From Pontibacter sp. SGAir0037 (lineage in GTDB: Bacteria > Bacteroidota > Bacteroidia > Cytophagales > Hymenobacteraceae): a stretch of 64,000 bases of DNA. Positions 1 through 8,334 of the stretch are shown here, in pieces. The stretch spans positions 3,348,001-3,412,000 of the forward strand of contig NZ_CP028092.1 of the NCBI RefSeq assembly GCF_005491705.1. The letters run 5' to 3'. Under the pieces are notes generated by a model. The model saw only the letters and a list, made by a program, of their open reading frames with translations. It did not search any database and was not told where the DNA came from. Both the position numbers and the translations under genes were made by a program. The first letter of the stretch is position 1, and every line of letters starts with the position of its first letter.

Positions 1-610
1 CCTGTACCGACTCCGGCAGGTACGTATAAGCAGCATTGTCTTTAGAAACGATTCTACCTACTACTGGTAGTATATTTTTGAAATAAAAATGATAGAGCTG
101 TTTCATTGGGAAGGCTTTGGGTTTGGAAAACTCCAGCACAACAGCTGTTCCTCCTGGTTTTAGCACCCGGTTCATCTCAGCAAGTCCTTTGCTAAGGTTC
201 TCAAAGTTTCTAACACCAAAGGCTACAGTAATGGCATCGAAGGTATTATCTTCGAAGGGCAGCTTTTCAGAATCACCGTATCTGAGCTCAATTTTATGAG
301 ACAGGCCTTTCTTTTTAAGCTTCTCCCGGCCAACTGCCAGCATACCTTCCGAGATGTCTACGCCAACTATTTTTTCGGGTTTTAATTTTAGTGTTTCAAT
401 GGCAAAGTCTGCCGTACCGGTAGCTATATCCAGTACCAGCTTCGGTTTTTCAGGTGCCAGCAGACTTACCGCTTTGCGTCGCCAGATAATGTCGATACCA
501 GCGCTCAGAAAGTGGTTCAGAAAATCGTACTTCCCTGCAATGTTATTAAACATAGAAGCCACCTGCGACTTCTTTCCATCATTCTGGTCTTTATAAGGTA
601 CTACCGCCAT
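1..610 (-). CDS. ubiE: Demethylmenaquinone/ubiquinone C-methyltransferase, 3' end outside the window
   Basis: SAM-dependent methyltransferase that adds the final C-methyl group in menaquinone synthesis (MenG/UbiE family). About 203 residues are visible from an ATG at 610; the family is usually near 240, so roughly 40 C-terminal residues lie beyond position 1. Visible family signatures are [15 protein letters not shown] near the N-terminus, the SAM-binding stretch [11 protein letters not shown], the acidic loop [10 protein letters not shown] and the [13 protein letters not shown] segment. It is transcribed leftward, with a terminator (689-725) separating it from the OmpA gene upstream and its own TAnnTTTG -7 element about 28 bases before the start codon. 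In a Bacteroidota genome menaquinone is the likely quinone, so the MenG role is favoured; that part is inference. Confidence 0.93.
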   Translation of the reverse strand, partial: MAVVPYKDQNDGKKSQVASMFNNIAGKYDFLNHFLSAGIDIIWRRKAVSLLAPEKPKLVLDIATGTADFAIETLKLKPEKIVGVDISEGMLAVGREKLKKKGLSHKIELRYGDSEKLPFEDNTFDAITVAFGVRNFENLSKGLAEMNRVLKPGGTAVVLEFSKPKAFPMKQLYHFYFKNILPVVGRIVSKDNAAYTYLPESVQ

Positions 611-637
611 GGGCTGAATTTAAATAGTGATGTCCGG

Positions 638-645
638 CAAAATTA
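638..645 (-). promoter_or_regulatory. Candidate -7 element for ubiE
   Basis: The minus strand reads TAATTTTG, an exact match to the Bacteroidota TAnnTTTG -7 element. It would place the transcript start about 20 bases before the ubiE ATG. I do not see a clear -33 TTG at the usual spacing. Confidence 0.45.
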
Positions 646-688
646 CGCTACCTATAACTATTATCCTTGACTTATGTTCCAAATTATA

Positions 689-725
689 AAAAAAGCAGGC
701 CGATTTTACCTCAGCCTGCTTTTTT
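689..725 (-). terminator. Terminator after the OmpA-family gene
   Basis: Twelve-base arms (AAAAAAGCAGGC and its complement, 689-700 and 714-725) with a 13-base loop. The A and T runs form the outer part of the stem, so it can work in either direction; it lies 40 bases past the stop of the leftward OmpA gene. Confidence 0.85.
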
Positions 726-765
726 AGCAGCTTTAGCTCCCTCTCTGCGAGAGCAGCCTTGTCTG

Positions 766-3045
766 TTAAATTTCCCTGATTTTTACTACTGTAAACTCGG
801 TGCGGCGGTTCATCTGGTGCTCCCGCTCCGATTTGGCATCAGGCACTTTATGCCTTGTTTCGCCGTATCCTTTAGCTGTAATACGGCTGGCATCTATCCC
901 CTGCGAAATAATATATTTCACAGCCGACTCTGCTCTGCGCTGCGACAGATCCAGGTTATATATGTCCACACCTCTTGCATCTGTATGGGAGCTTAACTCA
1001 ATCTCAATCTCCGGATTATCTTTCAGCACCTGCACCAGCTTATTAAGCTCTCTTGCTGCATCGGGCCTGATGTTATCTTTATCAAAATCATAGTAGATGT
1101 TATCTATGATAATGCTTTTGCCAATCACAATTTCTTCAATCAGCAAAGGCCTCACCAAGCAATATCTTCTACCTCCTTCTTCCAGCACCTCCCGCTTAGC
1201 GTCCGGCTCAAAGCTCTGGCGGGAGGCAAAGAAGCGCTGCTTTTTAATCAGGATAGAGTAGTTCTCCAGTATTTTCACATCAAAAGAGAAATCACCATTA
1301 GCATCGGTATGGGTTTCTCCCAGCTTCTGCCCTTTATCATCTTCCAGCACCACCAGCGTGTTCTGAACCGGAGTTTTTCTGCGTGCACCTTCCATTTGCT
1401 GTAAGGCTGTACCACAAATCACAAAACCATCTGCTTTTTTAGCTTTAGGTTCGGCCTTTGCAATAGCACCACCCGTTGTTGGTATATAGAAGTTCTGCAC
1501 AATGGTATTCGATTCAGATAACGCTACGGGCACCTCCAGCTCGTCATACAGTATGTCTTTATCATCTTTGGAAAGCTGCACCTGGAATTTTCTGCCAGAC
1601 AATACATTTACTTCATAGTTACCCTTGCCGGCTCTGGTTATATCCAGGTAAGAAATAGGTCGCTGATCGGCTGTAGTAGAACTGAAAACCAGTTTCACAT
1701 CCGGAATGGGAATGCTGTCCTGCATGGTAAACACCTGCCCCACAATCCGGATCGGGCGAAGGTAGTTTATAGTATAAATATCTTTTTCTCCCCAGCCTCC
1801 TATGCGATATGAGGAGAGGTAGGCATAACTCCCGTCGGGGCTTAGGCGGTAATATGTATCGTCGTCGGGTGTGTTAATAGGCGCCCCCATGTTCTGAGGC
1901 TGCCCCCACTGATGCGCCACTGTATCATAAACGGCTACAAAAATATCATAACCGCCCATCGTATTGTGTCCCCTGGAGCTAAAGTAAAGGGTAACTCCAT
2001 CATCAGCCAGGTAAGGACTGTCGTCGTCGTAAGGCGTGTTAATAACGTTTCCCAGGCTAACCGGCTTCCCCCATTCGCCATCAGGCTGGCGCTCCGACAC
2101 ATAAATATCCAGGTCGCGATTTTTAGAGTAGTGGTTTGTAGAATAGAATAAACGTTTCCCGTCTTTTGTAATATAGGCATCAGATTCAAAATCGCGGGTA
2201 TTGATATTGCTTCCTACACTTTGTGGCAGCCCCCACTGCCCTGTTGCACCACGTTCAGAAAATAGAATATCGCCGTTGTTCTCCTGCCGGTAAAGGAGCA
2301 TCTTCGTATCTTTATCATACAGCTGAATAGAAGCATCGTGGCCGGTGCTGCTAAGGCGGCCAGCTAATGAGTGTGGTTCATCCCAATCTCCGCCCTGCAC
2401 TCTTCTCGATTCAAAAATATCTTCGTAATACTCCCCATCCTCTGCTTCAGTACCTCCTGTTACAGAAGCGCTTCTGGAGGTAAAAAGCAGGTAATTGTCG
2501 TCTGTCGAAATTACCGGACTATGCTCTGAGTATGCAGTATTGATTGTACCGCCCAAATTTCTCACAAACACATCTTTCGGATTTTCTACTTGCTTTTTTG
2601 CGTTACGGGCATGCTGTATCCGCATGTCAATCTCTTGTATACGCGCCTTATCACGTTTGCTGATTGTTTTTTTATACGCTTCGAAGTTGGCTATGGCCTC
2701 ATCAAAACTATAGTTGATGTGTTCGATCCGGGCAATCCAGTAAAGCAGGTCACGGTTTACATTTGCATCTAATTCCTGGGCACGGTAAACATAGTCGGCG
2801 GCCCGTTCTTTGTCGAAAGACATATAGCTGATGCCTGCATAATAATACGCCAAGGCATTGTTAGGACTGTTGGCAATTATCTGCTCATAAAAAGGAACAG
2901 CTGCCCTGAAGTTACTATTGTCGAAAAACTTATTCCCGCTACGCATTAACTTTCTGTTACTTTGAGCAGATGCTACTGTAGTACACAATAGCAGGAACAC
3001 GAGAAAAACCGAAAACCGGAAAGCCGGTTTACCTAACTGATTCAT
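766..3045 (-). CDS. Envelope protein with TPR, PD40 propeller, carboxypeptidase-like and OmpA domains
   Basis: A 759-residue exported protein. A signal peptide (about 1-28, ending ASAQ) is followed by TPR-like helices (about 30-150), five or more PD40/WD40-like repeats with DxDxxP or SPDG-type turns (about 165-425), one or two regulatory beta-sandwich segments (about 430-620) and a C-terminal OmpA peptidoglycan-binding domain (about 640-755). The last carries the typical SSHTDARG stretch and an LSQRRAESAVKYI helix. This order matches what is known for PorE, the protein that anchors the type IX secretion/gliding apparatus to peptidoglycan, but many Bacteroidota paralogues share it and most have nothing to do with PorE. 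No other secretion gene is nearby. It is monocistronic, with a terminator just downstream. OmpA-family assignment is secure; a PorE-like role is only a possibility. Confidence 0.9.
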   Translation of the reverse strand: MNQLGKPAFRFSVFLVFLLLCTTVASAQSNRKLMRSGNKFFDNSNFRAAVPFYEQIIANSPNNALAYYYAGISYMSFDKERAADYVYRAQELDANVNRDLLYWIARIEHINYSFDEAIANFEAYKKTISKRDKARIQEIDMRIQHARNAKKQVENPKDVFVRNLGGTINTAYSEHSPVISTDDNYLLFTSRSASVTGGTEAEDGEYYEDIFESRRVQGGDWDEPHSLAGRLSSTGHDASIQLYDKDTKMLLYRQENNGDILFSERGATGQWGLPQSVGSNINTRDFESDAYITKDGKRLFYSTNHYSKNRDLDIYVSERQPDGEWGKPVSLGNVINTPYDDDSPYLADDGVTLYFSSRGHNTMGGYDIFVAVYDTVAHQWGQPQNMGAPINTPDDDTYYRLSPDGSYAYLSSYRIGGWGEKDIYTINYLRPIRIVGQVFTMQDSIPIPDVKLVFSSTTADQRPISYLDITRAGKGNYEVNVLSGRKFQVQLSKDDKDILYDELEVPVALSESNTIVQNFYIPTTGGAIAKAEPKAKKADGFVICGTALQQMEGARRKTPVQNTLVVLEDDKGQKLGETHTDANGDFSFDVKILENYSILIKKQRFFASRQSFEPDAKREVLEEGGRRYCLVRPLLIEEIVIGKSIIIDNIYYDFDKDNIRPDAARELNKLVQVLKDNPEIEIELSSHTDARGVDIYNLDLSQRRAESAVKYIISQGIDASRITAKGYGETRHKVPDAKSEREHQMNRRTEFTVVKIREI

Positions 3046-3473
3046 TTAACTATTAATAAGGGTGTTGTAATACATGAGCTAATGCCTGAAAATACAGAAG
3101 AGCCGCCGCCTGCCCAACTTACTATAAGTAGTGCCAGGGCTTAAACTATTTATAATTGTAAGAACGGGCTTACCTGTTATAAAACAGAACAGGTAAATAT
3201 ACCAAGTATTTAATGTTTTAGGTTACTTACTTTCTATATTCTGCTTTAGTTAAAAATAGCACATCCTGCTGATTTACACTGCAAAGTAAATTCAAAAGGG
3301 TGCATTATACAACAATAGCACATTAATCCGTTTAAGGAAGACAATCTAAAAGGTTAGTGCCGTACCTCATGTTAAAATTTATTGGTAACTTTGAAGCCTC
3401 TTTCAAGCCAATGTAGTTTTCAGCACTAATAAAGCTGATTTTGCTGCATCTGCTGTACCAGATTAAGCTGAAC
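3046..3473. other. Divergent intergenic region between the OmpA gene and engB
   Basis: About 430 bases with no supported gene. It holds a 9-bp inverted repeat (TTACCTGTT at 3170-3178 and its complement at 3188-3196, 9-base loop) of unknown role, and a -7 match for engB at 3386-3393. I do not see a convincing promoter for the leftward OmpA gene. Confidence 0.5.
3386..3393 (+). promoter_or_regulatory. Candidate -7 element for engB
   Basis: TAACTTTG matches TAnnTTTG. It would give a leader of roughly 75 bases before the engB ATG, longer than most in this window, so this is a weaker call. Confidence 0.3.
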
Positions 3474-4082
3474 ATGATTATTAAAGAAGCCAAATTTTTA
3501 GTAAGTAATACACGTGTAGATCTATGCCCTGCACCTGATAAACCGGAATATGCCTTTATTGGCCGGTCTAATGTGGGTAAATCTTCACTCATCAACATGC
3601 TTACACAACATAAAGGCCTTGCTAAAACATCATCCTCTCCAGGTAAAACGCAGCTTATCAACCACTTCCTCATTAACAACGAATGGTTTCTGGTTGATTT
3701 ACCAGGGTATGGGTATGCAAAGGTTAGCAAAGAGTCGCGTGAGAGTTGGCGCAAAATGATTAACTTCTATTTTAAAGAGCGCCCAAACCTAACCTGCGTG
3801 TTTGTATTGGTAGATTCCAGGCACGAACCTCTAAAACAGGATTTAGAGTTTATAAATTCTCTCGGAAATATAGGGGTTCCGTTTGTTATTGTATTTACAA
3901 AAACAGACAAGCAGTCAGGCTCCAAAACAGACTCAACCGTTGCCGCCTATACACGTAAACTGCTGGAAACATGGGATGAGCTACCGCAGATGTTTAAAAC
4001 TTCGGCTGTTGGGAACCAAGGTAGAGAAGAAATTCTTAACTTTATCGACGAAGTGAATAAGCAGATAAAAAACCAGGAATAA
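3474..4082 (+). CDS. engB: Ribosome biogenesis GTP-binding protein EngB/YsxC
   Basis: Small GTPase needed for 50S ribosomal subunit assembly. The 202-residue product has the P-loop GRSNVGKSS at residues 30-38, the DLPGYGYAKV switch II signature typical of EngB, and TKTDK as the G4 guanine-specificity motif; length fits the family (about 200). An upstream in-frame start at 3441 would add 11 residues before the conserved N-terminus MIIKEAKFLVSN, so the ATG at 3474 is preferred. It stands alone on the plus strand, diverging from the OmpA gene, with a TonB-C gene 73 bases downstream. Confidence 0.95.
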   Translation: MIIKEAKFLVSNTRVDLCPAPDKPEYAFIGRSNVGKSSLINMLTQHKGLAKTSSSPGKTQLINHFLINNEWFLVDLPGYGYAKVSKESRESWRKMINFYFKERPNLTCVFVLVDSRHEPLKQDLEFINSLGNIGVPFVIVFTKTDKQSGSKTDSTVAAYTRKLLETWDELPQMFKTSAVGNQGREEILNFIDEVNKQIKNQE

Positions 4083-4112
4083 CCTTTCTGGTCATTTAAA
4101 ATGGCATGGTTG

Positions 4113-4120
4113 TAGCTTTG
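4113..4120 (+). promoter_or_regulatory. Candidate -7 element for the TonB-C protein gene
   Basis: TAGCTTTG matches TAnnTTTG and sits about 36 bases before the ATG at 4156, which suggests the gene is transcribed separately from engB. Confidence 0.45.
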
Positions 4121-4155
4121 AAGTGTTGTTGAAAATTTTAAATGTTTAATTCAAT

Positions 4156-4554
4156 ATGAAAACAAAATTCTCTCTTTTATTGGTTCTGTTTGCCTTTATG
4201 GCGATTACCTCTAATGCGCAAACAGCCAGTACAGAAAAGCCACAAGAAGAGCAGGTTTGGGTACCTGATAAAGTAATTGCCGCTGCCGAACACTACGAAG
4301 GAGGCAAAGAGGCAATGTATAAATTCATTAAAAACGAGACCAAGTACCCTCCCCTTGCCAAGCGCAACCGTATTCAGGGAGAAGCTATTATCAGCTTTAC
4401 ATTAAACGACGACGGCTCTACTTCAGGATTTAAAATTTTAAAAAACCCGGGTGGAGGCACAGGTGAGGAAGCACTTAGAGTTGCTAAGCTTATCAAGTTC
4501 AAAGCTCCCGGCTATAGCCAGGTAACCAGCCTGCCAATTCTATTTAAATTATAA
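4156..4554 (+). CDS. Secreted protein with a TonB C-terminal-like domain
   Basis: A 132-residue protein with a signal peptide (about 1-21, ending SNAQ) and a single compact domain that resembles the TonB C-terminal fold: KYPPLAKRNRIQGEAIISF, then a DDGSTSGFKILKNPGGG turn and a KFKAPG segment near the end. Unlike an energy-transducing TonB it has no N-terminal anchor helix retained in the membrane and no proline-rich spacer, so it probably does not power receptors by itself. Free TonB-C domains of this kind are common in Bacteroidota and their role is unclear. The DUF5606 gene follows after 21 bases and may be co-transcribed. Confidence 0.8.
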   Translation: MKTKFSLLLVLFAFMAITSNAQTASTEKPQEEQVWVPDKVIAAAEHYEGGKEAMYKFIKNETKYPPLAKRNRIQGEAIISFTLNDDGSTSGFKILKNPGGGTGEEALRVAKLIKFKAPGYSQVTSLPILFKL

Positions 4555-4575
4555 CATACAGTTCTATTCTTAACT

Positions 4576-5043
4576 ATGCCTATTGATTTAAGACAAGTTG
4601 CTGCCATTTCTGGCATGAGTGGCTTATACCGCATTGTAAAACCTACTCGTACTGGGGTAATTGTGGAAAGTTTAGCCGATAACCCAAGCCGTTTAGTGGC
4701 TCAGGCACGCCACCGCATGTCGTTACTGGATGAGATTTCTATTTATACTACCGACGAAGAAACAACAGTTCCGTTGGCTGATGTTTTCGATCGCATTCAT
4801 CAAAAATACAGCGGAGAACTTCCTCTTAACGACAAGCCAAGCAATGAGGAGCTGAAAAGCTTTATGGCAGATGTGCTTCCGGAGTACGATGAAGATCGTG
4901 TATATGTGTCGGATATGAAGAAGCTTGCCACCTGGTATACAATCGTTCATAAGTACGTAGGCTTTACGGAACAAGCTTCAGAAGAAGCAACGTCTGAATC
5001 AGGGGAAGAATCAGACAACAACGAAACAGAAGATAAGGCATAA
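4576..5043 (+). CDS. DUF5606 family protein
   Basis: A 155-residue cytoplasmic protein. The N-terminal half (DLRQVAAISGMSGLYRIV, then RTGVIVESL and SLLDEISIYTTDEE) matches what I remember of the Bacteroidota-restricted DUF5606 family, which has a small SH3-like barrel followed by a helical part (about 80-135). The C-terminal 20 residues are a low-complexity acidic Glu/Ser tail. No biochemical function is known to me. It is separated from the gene before it by 21 bases and is closed by a strong terminator at 5061-5089. Confidence 0.8.
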   Translation: MPIDLRQVAAISGMSGLYRIVKPTRTGVIVESLADNPSRLVAQARHRMSLLDEISIYTTDEETTVPLADVFDRIHQKYSGELPLNDKPSNEELKSFMADVLPEYDEDRVYVSDMKKLATWYTIVHKYVGFTEQASEEATSESGEESDNNETEDKA

Positions 5044-5060
5044 ACCTGCTAATACATCCG

Positions 5061-5089
5061 AAAAAGGCCCTCCAGCAGAGGGCCTTTTT
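5061..5089 (+). terminator. Rho-independent terminator after the DUF5606 gene
   Basis: Perfect 12-bp arms (5061-5072 AAAAAGGCCCTC, 5078-5089) around a 5-base loop, ending in five T, 18 bases after the stop codon. Confidence 0.95.
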
Positions 5090-5128
5090 CGTTCTTACGT
5101 GTATCAGAATACTCTTTCAGCTTTAGCC

Positions 5129-5437
5129 ATGCAATACCATCCAGCTATTTTAGCAAGTGCAGTTCAACACCTTTGCAAATATTTTGATCTGGACTTCACA
5201 CAAGATGATGATGTAGAAAGCATTTCAGTACAGGTAGCGCGCCTGGTAAAAAAATTACTCCATAACGATCTGAACCGCCTTATGCACATCCTGTACCGCA
5301 TTGATGTTGAAGAACGCCTGGTAAAAGAGGCAATGATGGCCCCAACAGAAGAGCAAATCTGTATGCAGCTGGCCGACCTCATTTTAAAAAGGGAAATGCA
5401 AAGAGCCTGGACCCGTACCATGTTCCGCCACAACTAA
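5129..5437 (+). CDS. Conserved hypothetical helical protein
   Basis: A 102-residue protein from the ATG at 5129; a GTG at 5099 would add ten residues but lies only ten bases past the preceding terminator, so the shorter form is preferred. The product is predicted mostly helical (AILASAVQHLCKYFDL; RLVKKLLHNDLNRLMHILYR; EQICMQLADLILKREMQRA), with no membrane segment or signal. The repeated pattern of hydrophobic positions in three long helices suggests a small helical bundle. I do not recognise a named domain. Codon use and composition match the neighbours, and the reading frame is open over its whole length, so it is probably real. Confidence 0.7.
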   Translation: MQYHPAILASAVQHLCKYFDLDFTQDDDVESISVQVARLVKKLLHNDLNRLMHILYRIDVEERLVKEAMMAPTEEQICMQLADLILKREMQRAWTRTMFRHN

Positions 5438-5612
5438 ACCTGCCCTCATTTGCTGCAAAGTGCTCTTGCATTTTTCAACTGAAAGCTGGTTTGTGCCGAA
5501 TCAGTAATTGTTACTCCTGCTGCAGAAACTTTCTCCTGCCCTTATACAAGGTATTTATTTGGAGAGCGTTGGAAGAAGCACTATTTTTAGGCAGTAACAC
5601 GTAGACAGCTGA

Positions 5613-6872
5613 ATGAAAATATTCAAGTTTGGCGGGGCTTCTGTAAAAGACGCAGATGCGTTTAGAAACCTGGCTCACATCGTACAGGAGCATGGCGGCA
5701 ATAAGCGTTTGTTGATTGTTGTTTCGGCCATGGGTAAAACCACTAATGCCTTGGAACTCGTATTCAACGAAGCTTATCAGTCGCTTGACTATAGCCAATC
5801 CCTTCGTACCCTCCACCTCTATCATACCGATATTACCAGGGAGCTTTTTTCAGGTAAAGACCACCAGGTTCATGCACAGTTGGAGCACCTGTTCGAACAG
5901 CTACAGAACAGCCTGCACGAAATAAAGCAGATCAGCGATTACGATCAGGCATACGACCAGATTGTAAGTTACGGAGAGCTGCTCTCCTCTACCATACTGC
6001 ACTATTACCTGCAGCAGCAGAACCTCAAAAATCAATTAGTAGATAGCAAAAAGTATATCCTAACGGATAACAGCTGGCGGGAAGCAAAAGTAGACTGGGC
6101 CTGGACAGAGCGTATGATAAAACGGGACTTACCAGCCCTTTTAGAAAAACAGCTCATTGTCACCCAGGGCTTTCTGGGTGGTACCAATAACGGCTATACC
6201 ACCACCCTTGGCCGTGAGGGTTCTGATTTTAGTGCGGCCATTTTTGCCTATTGCCTCGAAGCAGAAGCAATGTATATCTGGAAAGATGTAGAAGGCTTAT
6301 TAAATGCCGATCCCAAACATTTCGAAAACACGGTGCGCTACCCTGAAATATCTTACCAGGAAACCATAGAAATGGCTTATTATGGCGCTACGGTTATTCA
6401 CCCTAAAACTATCAAGCCGCTGGCTAACAAGCTTATTCCGCTTTATGTTAAGTCTTTTCTGAATCCGGCAGGGGAAGGCACTAAAATCTGTGACTGTAAA
6501 TTTGAAATCATAGCTCCAGCCTTCATCAGGAAAGAACACCAGTGCCTGATCTCCTTTAGTGCAAAAGACTTCACCTTTATCACCGAAAAGAACCTGGGAA
6601 CCATTTTTAACGCCCTCTCTGAACTACGTATTAAAATAAACATGATGCAGAACTCCGCTATTTCATTCTCTATCTGCACAGATGTTAATCAGGATCGCCT
6701 TCAGCAACTGCTGCTTACCTTACAGGATACTTTTACAATACATTACAACACAGAGCTTACCCTTACTACTATCAAGAATTATAACAGCTCCGATATTGCC
6801 AAAATAATTCAGGGAAAGGAAATACTCCTGGAGCAAAGAACCCGCACAACATTTCAGGTAGTGAGCAGGTAA
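5613..6872 (+). CDS. Aspartate kinase (monofunctional)
   Basis: Phosphorylates L-aspartate, the first step toward lysine, threonine and methionine. The 419-residue product has the KFGGASV nucleotide-binding start at residues 5-11, VSAMGKTTNALE, the TTLGREGSDFSAA kinase signature (about 195-207) and the C-terminal ACT regulatory region (about 310-400). There is no homoserine dehydrogenase part, so it is a monofunctional enzyme; which of lysC- or thrA-like feedback types it is cannot be told from sequence alone. It is not next to other amino-acid genes. An enoyl-CoA hydratase gene follows after 53 bases. Confidence 0.93.
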   Translation: MKIFKFGGASVKDADAFRNLAHIVQEHGGNKRLLIVVSAMGKTTNALELVFNEAYQSLDYSQSLRTLHLYHTDITRELFSGKDHQVHAQLEHLFEQLQNSLHEIKQISDYDQAYDQIVSYGELLSSTILHYYLQQQNLKNQLVDSKKYILTDNSWREAKVDWAWTERMIKRDLPALLEKQLIVTQGFLGGTNNGYTTTLGREGSDFSAAIFAYCLEAEAMYIWKDVEGLLNADPKHFENTVRYPEISYQETIEMAYYGATVIHPKTIKPLANKLIPLYVKSFLNPAGEGTKICDCKFEIIAPAFIRKEHQCLISFSAKDFTFITEKNLGTIFNALSELRIKINMMQNSAISFSICTDVNQDRLQQLLLTLQDTFTIHYNTELTLTTIKNYNSSDIAKIIQGKEILLEQRTRTTFQVVSR

Positions 6873-6925
6873 AGCAGCCTGTAGGCCCATAGTCGTATAA
6901 ATAGTTTAAATTCATAGACAACACA

Positions 6926-7699
6926 ATGGAATTTATAAAAGTAGAAGCACAGGCCCGGCCATATGTAGCGCTTGTGCAGTTAAACCGCCCAAAGGAGTTA
7001 AATGCTCTGAACCTGCAACTAATGGGAGAACTTCGCGACGCCCTGAAGCAACTGGATGAAGATGAGCAGGTGCGTGTAATTATTGTTACAGGCAACGAAC
7101 GTGCTTTTGCAGCCGGGGCCGATATAAAGCAAATGGCAGGCAAAACAGCCATCGATATGCTGAACATAGATCAGTTCTCCACCTGGGATCAGATCAAGAA
7201 AACGAAAAAGCCACTTATTGCGGCTGTATCTGGTTTTGCACTCGGAGGAGGCTGCGAGCTGGCCATGACCTGCGACATGATTATTGCTTCTGAAACAGCT
7301 ATGTTTGGCCAGCCGGAAATTAAAATTGGCGTTATGCCCGGCGCAGGTGGCACACAAAGGCTTACCAAAGCCTTGGGGAAAGCCAAAGCAATGGAAATGG
7401 TGTTAACAGGAAAGTTTCTGACGGCTACAGACGCTGAAAGACAGGGACTGGTAAACAGAGTGGTGCCTGTGGAACTCTATTTAGAAGAGGCCTTCAAACT
7501 GGCCGGCGAAATTGCCCAAATGTCTCCGGTGGCTGCAAAGCTTGCCAAAGAAGCCGTAAACCGTTCGTTTGAAGCCAGCCTGGAAGAAGGGCTTTATTTT
7601 GAGCGGAAGAATTTTTACCTCTGCTTTGCTTCAGAAGATCAGAAAGAAGGTATGGCTGCATTTATTGAAAAAAGAAAACCTTCTTTTTCAGGAAGATAG
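6926..7699 (+). CDS. Enoyl-CoA hydratase/isomerase (crotonase family)
   Basis: Hydrates 2-enoyl-CoA in fatty-acid beta-oxidation. The 257-residue length is that of a stand-alone crotonase. The CoA-binding/oxyanion segments AFAAGADIKQM (about 55-65) and ALGGGCELAMTCD (about 107-119) are present, and the GQPEIKIGVMPGAGGTQRL stretch carries both glutamates expected of an active hydratase. The start ATG at 6926 fits the family N-terminus. Transcribed with or just after aspartate kinase; converges on the VOC gene, with a long inverted repeat (7718-7759) between them. Confidence 0.92.
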   Translation: MEFIKVEAQARPYVALVQLNRPKELNALNLQLMGELRDALKQLDEDEQVRVIIVTGNERAFAAGADIKQMAGKTAIDMLNIDQFSTWDQIKKTKKPLIAAVSGFALGGGCELAMTCDMIIASETAMFGQPEIKIGVMPGAGGTQRLTKALGKAKAMEMVLTGKFLTATDAERQGLVNRVVPVELYLEEAFKLAGEIAQMSPVAAKLAKEAVNRSFEASLEEGLYFERKNFYLCFASEDQKEGMAAFIEKRKPSFSGR

Positions 7700-7717
7700 G
7701 TATGGCGGCATAAAAGA

Positions 7718-7759
7718 AGGTAATGTGCTCTTGATAAATAGTATACTGGCACATTACCT
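7718..7759. terminator. Inverted repeat between convergent genes
   Basis: Perfect 11-bp arms (AGGTAATGTGC and complement) with a 20-base loop, in the 70-base gap between the enoyl-CoA hydratase and VOC genes. There is no T run, so terminator function is likely from position rather than shape. Confidence 0.5.
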
Positions 7760-7769
7760 CACTCTATGT

Positions 7770-8147
7770 TTAATTGCTCGAATGCATTCCTACCTTATTA
7801 CCTTCAGTATCATAGAAGTAAGCGATATACCCATACTCATCTGATATTTTAAACTTTGGAATAACTATTTTCCCGCCTGCTGCCTCTACCCGGTCCAGGC
7901 AGGCAGCAATATCTGGTTCAGCATTCATGTAAATCAGCAAGCCTTTTTCACATGGCTCATACCCCTCTCCTTTTATAAGGGCACCCGAAATCTGGTTCTC
8001 TGAATATTCGAAAATACCCATTTCAAACTCTGGCCCTGCCACTCCATCCGGCATTATGTTAACGCCAAAAGCATTTGTATAAAATTTTGAAGCACGTGCC
8101 ATATCCTTCACTGGTATTTCGAACCAGCTAATAATATTCTTCTGCAT
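7770..8147 (-). CDS. VOC family (glyoxalase/bleomycin resistance-like) protein
   Basis: A 125-residue single-module protein of the vicinal-oxygen-chelate superfamily, with the expected beta-alpha-beta pattern: ISWFEIPVKDMARASKFYTNAF at the start and YGYIAYFYDTEGNKVGMHS at the end. Candidate metal ligands are the Glu in WFEIP and a Glu or His near the C-terminus, but the usual N-terminal His is not evident, so the protein may bind rather than transform small molecules. It diverges from the perR-like gene. The sequence CACTAACAAAC lies just before its ATG, as it does for two other leftward genes. Confidence 0.88.
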   Translation of the reverse strand: MQKNIISWFEIPVKDMARASKFYTNAFGVNIMPDGVAGPEFEMGIFEYSENQISGALIKGEGYEPCEKGLLIYMNAEPDIAACLDRVEAAGGKIVIPKFKISDEYGYIAYFYDTEGNKVGMHSSN

Positions 8148-8266
8148 GTGGTTTGTTAGTGTTTAGTTTGTTATTAGGCCGCCTAAATATAGTAAAAAAG
8201 TAACATAGTATAACACTATATATTAGCTAGGTTTAATAATCCCATCTTGCTCTTTTTAAAATCTGC

Positions 8267-8297
8267 TTGCGTGTTCAGACATCGAAGTCTATCTTTG
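8267..8297 (+). promoter_or_regulatory. Promoter of the perR-like gene
   Basis: A complete Bacteroidota-type promoter: -33 TTG at 8267-8269 and -7 TATCTTTG at 8290-8297 with a 20-base spacer. It predicts a transcript start at about 8303-8305, the first bases of the palindrome at 8304-8321. Confidence 0.75.
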
Positions 8298-8303
8298 CAC
8301 AGT

Positions 8304-8321
8304 AATTCTTAAATAAGAATT
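8304..8321. promoter_or_regulatory. Candidate PerR/Fur operator (palindrome)
   Basis: AATTCTTAAATAAGAATT is a perfect 18-base inverted repeat (8-bp arms, 2-base centre) placed at the predicted transcript start and 13 bases before the GTG of the Fur-family gene. Position and A+T-rich symmetry suggest autoregulation by its product; binding is inferred. Confidence 0.65.
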
Positions 8322-8334
8322 TTTCTTAACTGAA

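Noticed and set aside
3441-3473. Earlier start of engB
   Set aside because: The extra 11 residues lie before the conserved N-terminus and the ATG at 3474 fits the family better.
3332-3754. Minus-strand open frame opposite engB
   Set aside because: It overlaps the conserved GTPase motifs in antisense and has no sign of a gene of its own.
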